From Runella sp. SP2 (lineage in GTDB: Bacteria > Bacteroidota > Bacteroidia > Cytophagales > Spirosomataceae): 64,000 nt of DNA. Positions 36,401 through 45,800 of the stretch are shown here, one piece after another. Positions within the stretch are counted from its first letter, which is position 1. Each line of letters starts with the position of its first letter. The translations under genes were made by a program, and so were the position numbers. The notes below the pieces were generated by a model. That model did no database searches, was not told where the DNA came from, and was given only the letters and a program-made list of their open reading frames with translations. The stretch is from positions 1,550,001-1,614,000 of the forward strand of contig NZ_CP031030.1 in NCBI RefSeq assembly GCF_003711225.1, given 5' to 3'.

Positions 36401-37709
36401 GATGGTTAGTTTTAAATTGATAGCAAAAAATCTTATTGGGGAAAATAAAGAAAACAAAGAAAATAAGAAAAATGGGCTTGATAAAAAGAATGAGCCAAAT
36501 CCCGTCAATGGTTATCTCTGGATTGGTCGCCCTGACCAGCCTCTGGCCATCGAAATCAACATTAACCTTGGCAAAGAAGAATCACCTACCTATCTCAAAA
36601 TCGGGGCGACATTCTATGTAGTGGGAGGAAACGTCCCGTTGCCAAGCAACAAAGTCGTTTATACACCAATCGTCGAGAATGCCAAAAGCCAAATCAATAA
36701 TGAATTGATAGCCAGGGGGCAACGTCCAATATATTTTGATTTGCCCACTTCGGTTACGATGGATGGTACCTCCTATTTTAGTTTGGGGCTTTCTTTGGGA
36801 GGTTCAGTTTATCTTTCTACCCCCACAAAAGCCGTATCAGTTTATGCCAATCTGACACTCGGACTTGGCTTTATGGTTGCCTATGATAAAAACTTTTTGT
36901 CCTGCAACGAATCCCATTGGTTGGGTTCAGGGGTATTCCACGGTTCGGGCGATTTGGGTATCGTGCTTAATATTAAGAAGACCCAAACGAAATTTGAGAT
37001 ACTGAAAGGGGCAATTACGGCGGGAGGTGTATTTGATTTTAAAGGTAGCTACGGTGCCATGACGTTTGAGTACAGCTTATTGGGAGGTATTGTAGAAGGA
37101 AAAGCCTTTATGAAATTTGGTGATTCCCCTTGTTTAGCAGGAAACGAAACGTATGACCTTAATTCTCGCGTCAATCTGGTGCAGGGAACATCCCCTTCCG
37201 CTGAAATTATCAGAAGTGGAGAAACCTCAACGGCCAGCGCACATTACACCGAATTGATGATTCAACGGCACGAAATGATTATTCTGAAAATGGATCCTGC
37301 CGTACCTGTTTATGAATGGTGTAATCTTCGGGTGAATGGGCAAGTTATTGAAAACGTTTTCATTGCCGCCAATTACTACTCTTACGGTTCAGGTTTAAAA
37401 CGGTTTGTTCATCAACAACCGAACAATCAAATTCGATTTGTTTCAAATAATGCTGACTATGACATGGATAGCCGAAAACTGTATAAAAAGTGGACAGCAC
37501 TCCACAATCCCAACGTTGACTTGACATTGGTGGCCGAATTGGTGATTACCGAGGGGAACCAAGCACCAGATACTGCATGGATACCGATTGAAGGCACTGA
37601 CTTTAAACAAACCTTTACTTTCAGAACGCGAACCTGGAACTCCTTTAATGATTGGGAAGCCACCAAGATAAAGGGTAGCGACCGCTGGCATTATATCAGA
37701 AATCCGTAA
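33468..37709 (+). CDS. Very large exported beta-rich protein of unknown function, third gene of the cluster
   Basis: The 1413-residue protein has a signal peptide (ILFFSWLTLASLATYAG), a short helical segment (residues about 25-110, rich in Ala, Glu and Leu) and then a long series of beta strands, many of the form FALSGKIGVPI, LSIFGTWEFA and YLKIGATFYVVGG. A charged low-complexity linker rich in Glu, Asn and Lys sits near residue 990. There is no type IX sorting domain at its C-terminus and no membrane helix after the signal. I recognise no family. The gene begins 30 bases after the previous stop. A long shell- or rod-like periplasmic or surface protein is a reasonable reading, but the function is unknown. 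Confidence 0.6.
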   Translation: MFARNKIQILFFSWLTLASLATYAGNDPTTTSGSESQRKTMLALEAALNKSLSAPNAVEIANALSPTQIPTADLTQEAKEAKALFEALERQNKVLAQLKNNPLQSLPVAIPLDGTGQGYLALKKAVFYPTHVELEVYARLYLGEEELYFGNKKVNYVPGSGFAGNASLALLGTQEFSNAQYKLSLTGGNAANLPNANASQLKINCGAFEALVLKGKFELNKESFLKLDTKGYPMAEGTVVSSAIDVQVTNLSALTVKLKDPLAFTLKKSVTTMGFLLSEAFFDFSEKNTPTAISAQVGGFFGSSTALINQWTGLYTVNSRVYLPQFFIPATPSNPTPERPSFSSSVFLMDASGIYMKVVGSNVANFKQLGGSPMSIDQISFEIKKSNYTSFALSGKIGVPIAKNPFKKNSPTYDLATASPEEYITYTGSIDDKSQNFALKVKKQDNLYFVGAKSALREDSKVEFVEDSPTYVNNRRATTGGATDTEGTGSDELEEIKDTSGLRTGSHRLQARLVTPKLNFRYVIGLDVQGKQVSHDTASLKNVLSLGVILVEDLVVGYSFLAKRPIFKFTRMGYERLGNAPVFGKIGLKRLMAYYSDADKQCTVNFTFYANHNPVSKQVVYDAIPDTTSGLNITAGVDIVFDWEVSDRQTSEVDFKANFKSISLSILQLKTGDDMGFTLDGTLAYDHNDEEFGTVCRGNITAEFKIKGLKKLATGKQVAPAMPAEDRESPRMTVNWVGGRIEKPADGGKAFSFTYFDFLLSFGEGGAVIGPNSVVNGFGAGFAANMTQTNEVGSRYSLTGKKYIPRRATGGGLIAVTFASLEKTQRGFIGVYVEGAKASDRESAGGFRKLSIFGTWEFARDKVTLEPIDAKGALTAAKIPNSTTSSPTTAPNPTVQKNLTSAQINNAVKMLDVPLDDKFAIFKFDLTFDCTTDDFIMEGNVYGFMHAPLKTDTTGKSTDGNRSYVRGAADSQGAGFLGMVSFKLIAKNLIGENKENKENKKNGLDKKNEPNPVNGYLWIGRPDQPLAIEININLGKEESPTYLKIGATFYVVGGNVPLPSNKVVYTPIVENAKSQINNELIARGQRPIYFDLPTSVTMDGTSYFSLGLSLGGSVYLSTPTKAVSVYANLTLGLGFMVAYDKNFLSCNESHWLGSGVFHGSGDLGIVLNIKKTQTKFEILKGAITAGGVFDFKGSYGAMTFEYSLLGGIVEGKAFMKFGDSPCLAGNETYDLNSRVNLVQGTSPSAEIIRSGETSTASAHYTELMIQRHEMIILKMDPAVPVYEWCNLRVNGQVIENVFIAANYYSYGSGLKRFVHQQPNNQIRFVSNNADYDMDSRKLYKKWTALHNPNVDLTLVAELVITEGNQAPDTAWIPIEGTDFKQTFTFRTRTWNSFNDWEATKIKGSDRWHYIRNP

Positions 37710-37775
37710 ACGTGGATGAGGAGCGCAAGGCCTGAAAAAAGTGAACGAATGAACCCTTGAAACAAAACAGATAAA

Positions 37776-39893
37776 ATGAATAATTCTTTCCTAAGACGAA
37801 TTTTATTTATCGCACTGGCCGCTATTCTAGGGGTGGTTGAGGTGAGCAATGGGCAAAGTAAACCCGCACCTGCTGCCAAACCGAAAAAATACAACATGTC
37901 TAATGAAAAAATGGAGGCCAAGCCTTCGGTGGGTATAGTGGTAAAAGCCATTCAAAACCGTATTTGCTTGCGCTGGATTCCTGTAATGCAGAGCTATTGG
38001 GAGTTTGGCCATCGAGATGGATACATTGTAGAACGTATTAATGTAAAGACCAAACAGCGAGTTGTCATCAGCAACCGAGTAATGCCCAAACGACCCGCCG
38101 ATTGGCAGTCATTTTTGGACAAAAAAGACCGAAACTACAGTTTGCTTTATGCTGCCCTCTATGAAGAACCTGAATTTTCGAATGACCCAATCACCCAAAT
38201 AAACGAACGCCGCCAGTTGTTCCACTTTGCTCTTTTCTGTGCCGATATGGACTTTCAAGCAGCCTGCATGGCTGGTTTAGGGCTGATTGATTCTACGGCC
38301 GTATCAGGCGAGCGTTATCAATACGTTGTCAGTCACAAATCAGCGGCACGCTACAAGTTGTTGCCAGGGATTTCGATGGAAGTTGGTTTGGGGGATGCCA
38401 ATGTCTTACCCGATATTTCAAATTTCAGCGGTAAAGTGGGCGGAAAAGTAGTGACGTTGCTTACTCCAACCGCATCCCTTCGACAGTCGTACAATCAGTA
38501 TCAAATTGAGCGTTCGGACGATTCAATCCACTACCAATCTATTACTGAATTGCCTATTATCGTTACGAACAAACTGGATACGTTGGCCATTGCTGATACG
38601 TTGGTCAGGGAAGATACTTTTTATTACTATCGTATTCGAGGGATAACGGTATTTCAGGAAAAAGGCCCTTATTCTTCACCTCTTCGAGTAAAAGCGAAAA
38701 CTTCATTGCCAAGTCCTGAAATTTACGCAGTCAAGGAGACGACCGATAAGGCGATGTTGGAAGTACAATGGCTCTACAAAGATAGTTTGAATCAATACAT
38801 AGACCATTACCAAATTGTGGGTTCATTAGAGCCAAATGGTTCATTTATTTCCCTCAAAGATTCCATTCCCGCTGACCAGCACCTCGCTTTCATCAAGGCT
38901 ATGGTGCCAACATCTGGATTTACTTTTTTTATCAAGCTCCGGACGTTTACAAAGAAAGGGGCTGTGCTCGAAACCCTTTCCATGCCCGTGGTGCTGGCCG
39001 ACGATGATGCACCCGCGCAGCCTCAAAGACTCACAGGAAGTATCAAAGTCGAGGGTGAACAAGCGATTGTGACCGTTTCGTGGATGGCCAATCCCGACGC
39101 CGATTTATTTGGATACTATCTCAACCGAAGGGATCGTGACAATGGACAATTTCATCGGGTAAACAATTCATTCATTACTCAAACAACGCTCACGGACACC
39201 ATCTACCTGCGACAAATGCAAAAGTATGTTTACTACACGGTGAAGGCCATTGATATGTTGTTTAAAGAATCAATTGACTCAAAGGTGCTTATCTTGAAAG
39301 TGCCCGACATCAATCCCCCCACTTCACCCCTTATTGACAGTTTTGCGGTAGAAGATAAAAAAATCTTCCTACGTTGGACGCGCAGCTATTCCGACGACGT
39401 TCAAAAACACATTTTGTACCGAAAAAAACTGCCCACGACGGCTTGGGAAGAAGTAATGACCCTGACCGATACCCTTCGGAATACTTATGTTGATTCAAAC
39501 GTGGTGGAAAAGAGCCTGTATGCTTACACATTGATTGCATTTGACAACGACCAAAACCAGTCCGAACCCGCCAGCCCAGTGGTTCTTGAAACTCCCTACT
39601 TTACCCAAAACGTTGATTTTCTTCATTTTACCTCAGTATTGGATACTACCGAATATCGGGTCAAACTATCGTGGGAATGTAAGCAAACGGATAAAATTGA
39701 CAATTTCTTGATTTATCGTTCCTCACAGGGAAAAGAACTGGCTTTTGTCAAAAAAATGGATAAAAACAACCGTGAATGGCGTGATTTGATTGAGGTTGAG
39801 CCCAATACGGTGTATAAATACGTCATTCGGGCTAAAATGCAGGAAGGGTACTTGTCGGGTTGGAAAGAAACTGAAATTGAGCTGAAACCATGA
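37776..39893 (+). CDS. Exported fibronectin type III-repeat protein, fourth gene of the cluster
   Basis: The 705-residue protein has a signal peptide (ILFIALAAILGVVEVSNG). From about residue 220 it is a series of fibronectin type III modules: YNQYQIERSDDSIHYQSI, VTVSWMANPDADLFGYYLN, KIFLRWTRSYSDDVQKHILY and VKLSWECKQTDKIDNFLIY. The first 200 residues hold another domain that starts IQNRICLRWIPVMQSYW and describes something like a partial FN3 module. FN3 tandem arrays are adhesion and spacer domains. Its TGA overlaps the ATG of the giant adhesin gene (ATGA at 39890-39893), which shows translational coupling and suggests that the two proteins act in fixed ratio or in one complex. Confidence 0.75.
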   Translation: MNNSFLRRILFIALAAILGVVEVSNGQSKPAPAAKPKKYNMSNEKMEAKPSVGIVVKAIQNRICLRWIPVMQSYWEFGHRDGYIVERINVKTKQRVVISNRVMPKRPADWQSFLDKKDRNYSLLYAALYEEPEFSNDPITQINERRQLFHFALFCADMDFQAACMAGLGLIDSTAVSGERYQYVVSHKSAARYKLLPGISMEVGLGDANVLPDISNFSGKVGGKVVTLLTPTASLRQSYNQYQIERSDDSIHYQSITELPIIVTNKLDTLAIADTLVREDTFYYYRIRGITVFQEKGPYSSPLRVKAKTSLPSPEIYAVKETTDKAMLEVQWLYKDSLNQYIDHYQIVGSLEPNGSFISLKDSIPADQHLAFIKAMVPTSGFTFFIKLRTFTKKGAVLETLSMPVVLADDDAPAQPQRLTGSIKVEGEQAIVTVSWMANPDADLFGYYLNRRDRDNGQFHRVNNSFITQTTLTDTIYLRQMQKYVYYTVKAIDMLFKESIDSKVLILKVPDINPPTSPLIDSFAVEDKKIFLRWTRSYSDDVQKHILYRKKLPTTAWEEVMTLTDTLRNTYVDSNVVEKSLYAYTLIAFDNDQNQSEPASPVVLETPYFTQNVDFLHFTSVLDTTEYRVKLSWECKQTDKIDNFLIYRSSQGKELAFVKKMDKNNREWRDLIEVEPNTVYKYVIRAKMQEGYLSGWKETEIELKP

Positions 39894-42800
39894 AAAAATA
39901 CGTACTCCTTTTTTGGGTAATGCTGTCGGTAATAGCCCATACGTTCGCTCAGAATTTCTCCTGTACGGCAGGGAGCCCCGTAAGGGTTCAATTTACAGGT
40001 TGTGCCAGTACACCCACTTGGGCTGATAATGGTGCATCAGCCGCGACATTGCGCACCATTTCGTCCGCAGGAACATATACGGTCAATTGTGGAGGGACGC
40101 TCTACTCGTTTCGTATTACCAACGTCAATGCCTGTCCCTCATTCGCTTGTGATTTAAGTCTCAATGCTTCCGTCAACCCCGTCACGGCTGGGCAAAGTTC
40201 GGTGTTGACCTACTCGGGATGTGATGGTGGTACTGTGACTTGGGATCGTGGCTTGGGCACGGGTGATAACAAAACGGTTTCTCCAACGGCCACTACTACC
40301 TACAACGCAACCTGTACTCCTACCAATGGAATAATTTGTACAAGAGCTGTAACGGTCAACTTTGTGGATTGTGCGGTAACTGCCAATGCAAACCCTTCCA
40401 CCATTGTCGCTGGGCAAAGTTCAACATTGTCATTTACAGGTTGTTCGGGCGGTTCTGTTGATTGGGTGACCGATAAAGATGAAGGTGTAGGGTCGGGAAA
40501 TAATGTGGTGGTCAGACCGACGGTTACGACCAACTACGTTGCGGTATGTAGTAAAGGGGGTGGCTATTGCTTGGGTACTGTGACAGTAAATGTAACAAAT
40601 TGTGATATTACGGCCTCCGCCTCATCCACTAACATCAACGCAGGTCAAAGCTCGACTTTGAGTTATACAGGCTGCGTGGGTGGAAGCGTGAGTTGGAGCA
40701 ATGGTCTGGGGACGGGCAACAACAAAACCGTCACCCCTGCCTCATCGACCCGATACACAGCGACGTGTACCCCATCGGGCGGGGGTAGTTCATGCACATC
40801 ATCAGTGACAGTGAGTGTAACAGCCTGTTCTGTGTTGGCTTTTGCTCAAAATACCAACCTCAATGCAGGGCAATCGACGATACTGGCGTACGAAAACTGT
40901 ACCAATGGAAATGTGAGTTGGAGCAACGGTTTGGGAACGGGTAACAACAAAACCGTCACTCCCGCCACGACGACGACCTACACAGCGACGTGTACTCCAA
41001 CTGGTGGGGGTAGTTCATGCACGTCATCAGTGACAGTGAGTGTAACAGCCTGTTCTGTGTTGGCTTTTGCTCAAAATACCAACATCAATGCAGGGCAATC
41101 GACGATATTAGCGTACGAAAACTGTACCAATGGAAATGTGAGTTGGGACAACGGTTTAGGAACGGGCAACAACAAAATGGTTACTCCTTCAATAACAACG
41201 ACTTACACGGCGACGTGTATCCCAACAGGCGGAGGTAGTCCTTGTACATCATCGGTAACGGTAAATGTAACAAATTGTACTATAACAGCCTCGGCTTCCC
41301 CCAACAACATCAACGCAGGCCAAAACTCGACTTTGAGCTACACGGGTTGCGCGAGCGGAAGCGTGAGTTGGGATAATGGTTTGGGAACGGGCAATAATAA
41401 AACGGTTACTCCTTCAACAACGACGACCTACACAGCTACTTGTACTCCCACAGGCGGAGGCAGTCCTTGTACATCTTCAGTAACGGTAAACGTAACAAAT
41501 TGTACTATTACAGCCTCGGCTTCCCCCAACAACATCAACGCAGGCCAGAGCTCGACTTTGAGTTATACAGGTTGCGCAAGCGGAAGCGTGAGTTGGGATA
41601 ATGGTTTGGGAACGGGCAATAATAAAACGGTTACTCCTTCAACAACAACGACTTACACGGCGACGTGTACTCCAACTGGCGGAGGCAGTCCTTGTACATC
41701 GTCAGTAACGGTAAACGTAACAAATTGTGATATTACGGCCTCCGCCTCATCCACCAACATCAACGCAGGCCAGAGCTCAACCTTGAGCTACACGGGTTGC
41801 GCAAGCGGAAGCGTGAGTTGGAGCAATGGTGCAGGAACTGGAAATAATGTGACCGTAAGTCCAGCAACGACGACAACCTATACCGCTACTTGTACCCCAA
41901 CTGGCGGCGGTAGTCCTTGTACATCGTCAGTAACGGTGAATGTAACTAGTTGTACTATTACAGCCTCGGCTTCCCCCAACAACATCAACGCAGGCCAAAG
42001 CTCGACCTTGAATTACACGGGATGCGCAAGCGGAAGCGTGATTTGGGACAACGGTTTAGGAACGGGCAACAACAAAACAGTTACTCCTTCAATAACAACG
42101 ACTTACACGGCGACGTGTACCCCAACTGGCGGCGGTAGCCCTTGTACATCTTCAGTAACGGTAAACGTAACAAATTGCACTATAACAGCCTCGGCTTCCC
42201 CCAACAACATTAACGCAGGCCAAAACTCGACCTTGAGCTACACGGGTTGCGCGAGTGGAAATGTGAGTTGGGATAATGGTGCAGGAACTGGAAATAATGT
42301 GACCGTAAGTCCAGCAACGACGACAACCTATACCGCTACTTGTACCCCAACTGGCGGAGGTAGCCCTTGTACATCTTCAGTAACGGTAAACGTAACAAAT
42401 TGCACTATAACAGCCTCGGCTTCTCCCAACAACATCAACGCAGGCCAGAGCTCGACCTTGAGCTACACGGGTTGCGAGAGCGGAAGCGTGATTTGGGACA
42501 ACGGTTTAGGAACGGGCAACAACAAAATGGTTACTCCTTCAATAACAACGACTTACACGGCGACGTGTACTCCAACTGGTGGTGGCAGCCCTTGTACATC
42601 GTCAGTAACGGTAAACGTAACAAATTGCACTATAACAGCCTCGGCTTCCCCCAACAACGTTAACGCAGGCCAAAGCTCGACCTTGAGCTACACGGGTTGC
42701 GCGAGCGGAAGCGTGAGTTGGGACAACGGCGCAGGAACGGGCAATAACAAAACGGTTACTCCTTCAACAACAACGACTTACACGGCGACGTGTACCCCAA

Positions 42801-45800
42801 CAGGCGGAGGCAGTCCTTGTACATCATCAGTAACGGTAAACGTAACAAATTGCACTATAACAGCCTCGGCTTCCCCCAACAACATCAACGCAGGACAAAG
42901 CTCGACTTTGAGTTATACGGGTTGCACAAGCGGAAGTGTGAGCTGGGACAATGGCGCGGGCAGAGGAAATACTATTGTTGTTACTCCTTCAACAACGACG
43001 ACTTACACAGCGACTTGTACCCCAACTGGCGGCGGCAGTCCTTGTACATCTTCGGTAACGGTGAATGTAACTAGTTGTACAGTCACAGCCTCGGCTTCTC
43101 CAAACAACATCAACGCAGGCCAAAGCTCGACTTTGAGCTACACGGGTTGCGCGAGCGGAAGCGTGAGTTGGGACAACGGCGCAGGAACGGGCAACAACAA
43201 AACGGTTACTCCTTCAACAACAACGACTTACACGGCGACGTGTACCCCAACAGGTGGTGGCAGCCCTTGTACATCTTCAGTAACGGTAAACGTAACAAAT
43301 TGTACTATAACAGCCTCGGCTTCCCCCAACAACATCAACGCAGGCCAGAGCTCGACCTTGAGTTATACAGGTTGCGCGAGCGGAAGCGTGAGTTGGGACA
43401 ACGGCGCAGGAACGGGCAACAACAAAACGGTTACTCCTTCAACAACAACGACTTACACGGCGACGTGTACCCCAACAGGTGGTGGCAGCCCTTGTACATC
43501 TTCAGTAACGGTAAACGTAACAAGTTGCACTATTACAGCCTCGGCTTCCCCCAACAACATCAACGCAGGCCAGAGCTCGACCTTGAATTACACGGGATGC
43601 GCGAGCGGAAGCGTGAGTTGGGATAATGGTGCAGGAACTGGAAATAATGTGACCGTAAGTCCAGCAACGACGATAACCTATACCGCTACTTGTACCCCTT
43701 TAGGCGGAGGTAGCCCTTGTACATCGTCAGTAACGGTAAACGTAACAAATTGTACTATTACAGCCTCGGCTTCCCCCAACAACATCAACGCAGGCCAAAG
43801 CTCGACCTTGAATTACACGGGTTGCGCAAGCGGAAGCGTGAGTTGGGATAATGGTTTGGGAACGGGCAATAACAAAACGGTTACTCCTTCAACAACAACG
43901 ACTTACACGGCGACGTGTGTCCCAACAGGCGGTGGCAGCCCTTGTACATCGTCAGTAACGGTAAACGTAACAAATTGTACTATTACAGCCTCGGCTTCCC
44001 CCAACAACATCAACGCAGGCCAAAGCTCGACCTTGAATTACACGGGTTGCGCAAGCGGAAGCGTGAGTTGGGATAATGGTTTGGGAACGGGCAATAATAA
44101 AACGGTTACTCCTTCAACAACAACGACTTACACGGCGACGTGTACCCCAACAGGTGGTGGCAGCCCTTGTACATCTTCGGTAACGGTGAATGTAACTAGT
44201 TGCACTATTACAGCCTCGGCTTCCCCCAACAACATCAACGCAGGCCAGAGCTCGACCTTGAATTACACGGGATGCGCGAGCGGAAGCGTGAGTTGGGATA
44301 ATGGTGCAGGAACTGGAAATAATGTGACCGTAAGTCCAGCAACGACGATAACCTATACCGCTACTTGTACCCCTTTAGGCGGAGGTAGCCCTTGTACATC
44401 GTCAGTAACGGTAAACGTAACAAATTGTACTATTACAGCCTCGGCTTCCCCCAACAACGTTAACGCAGGCCAAAGCTCGACCTTGAGCTACACGGGTTGC
44501 GCGAGCGGAAGCGTGAGTTGGGATAATGGTTTGGGAACGGGCAATAACAAAACGGTTACCCCTTCAACAACAACGACTTACACGGCGACGTGTACCCCAA
44601 CAGGCGGAGGTAGTCCTTGTACATCGTCAGTAACGGTAAACGTAACAAATTGTACAATCACTGCCTCGGCTTCCCCCAACAACATCAACGCAGGCCAGAG
44701 CTCGACCTTGAGCTACACGGGTTGCGCGAGCGGAAGCGTGAGTTGGGATAATGGTTTGGGAACGGGCAATAATAAAACGGTTACTCCTTCAACAACAATG
44801 ACTTACACGGCCACGTGTACTCCAACTGGCGGGGGGAACACCTGCACTGCATCCGTCACTGTCAGTGTAACACCTTGTTCAATCTCGGCTTTTTCGTCTT
44901 CGCCTGGGATTAATGTGGGGCAAAGTGCTATCCTCTCTTACACAGGTTGTAGTAATGGAAGTGTCAATTGGAATAATGGTGGTGGAAGCGGAAATACCCG
45001 TACTGTGACGCCTGTATTCACCACTACATACACGGCAACTTGTACCCCTTTTGGCGGTGGAAATGCTTGTAGTGCTGAGGTAACTGTGTCAGTCAGCCCT
45101 GCGCCAATTTTTATTACTTCAACTTCTTCTAAAGCTCCTTCGTGTACCGACGGTAAAAACGGTAGCATTTTCATTGGTTTAAGTCGAAGAACCGTCACGG
45201 GAGAAACAAACATTCGCCTAACCCTCCTTAAAAATAACTCACTGGTGGGGACTTTCCTGGGACAAGCGGCTGCCTTTGTAACTCCCGAAAATTTGGATGC
45301 AGGTATGTATCAAATAGTGATTGAAACGCTGATTGGTTCGGTAGTGTCTGCACGAGCCGAGGGCAGCATTACCTTGCTTAATCCCTTGCCAGTGGTTTTT
45401 TCGTTGTCCAAAACTGACATTAAATGTTTTGGAGGTATGGATGGAACGCTTCAAATTGAAGCGAGTGGCGGGACAGGAGGTTTTTTCTACCAAATTAATG
45501 AGGGAAACTCAAGTGCGTTTAACGGAGGTACGAAACATAATCTCACAAATGTCGGCTTAGGAACGTACCGTATTCGGGTCAGCGACAGCTTTAATTGTAC
45601 TGCTCTGCCCCAAAATATTTCCATCAATCAGCCAAGTGAGAAAGTGGAATTGACCAAGATTTCGCAGAAAGATCCGCGTGGGTTTGAAACTAAGGATGGT
45701 CAGGGTGTGGTCAGGGTCAAAGGGGGAACGCCTAGTTATGTATTTGAATGGGTCGATGAGAAAGGAGTAAGCTATGGTTCAGGTGAAACAACCTTGCCCG

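Noticed and set aside
41017-43626. Long open frames in a second frame through the adhesin repeat array (for example 42367-42663 and 43075-43626)
   Set aside because: They repeat with the 225-bp period because the DNA repeats; they have no starts, binding sites or protein-like composition, while the frame at 39890 has signal peptide, domains and sorting tail.
40148-45100. Regular repeats as a possible CRISPR array or satellite
   Set aside because: Units are 225 bp, contiguous, keep one reading frame and encode a conserved protein module; there are no spacers.
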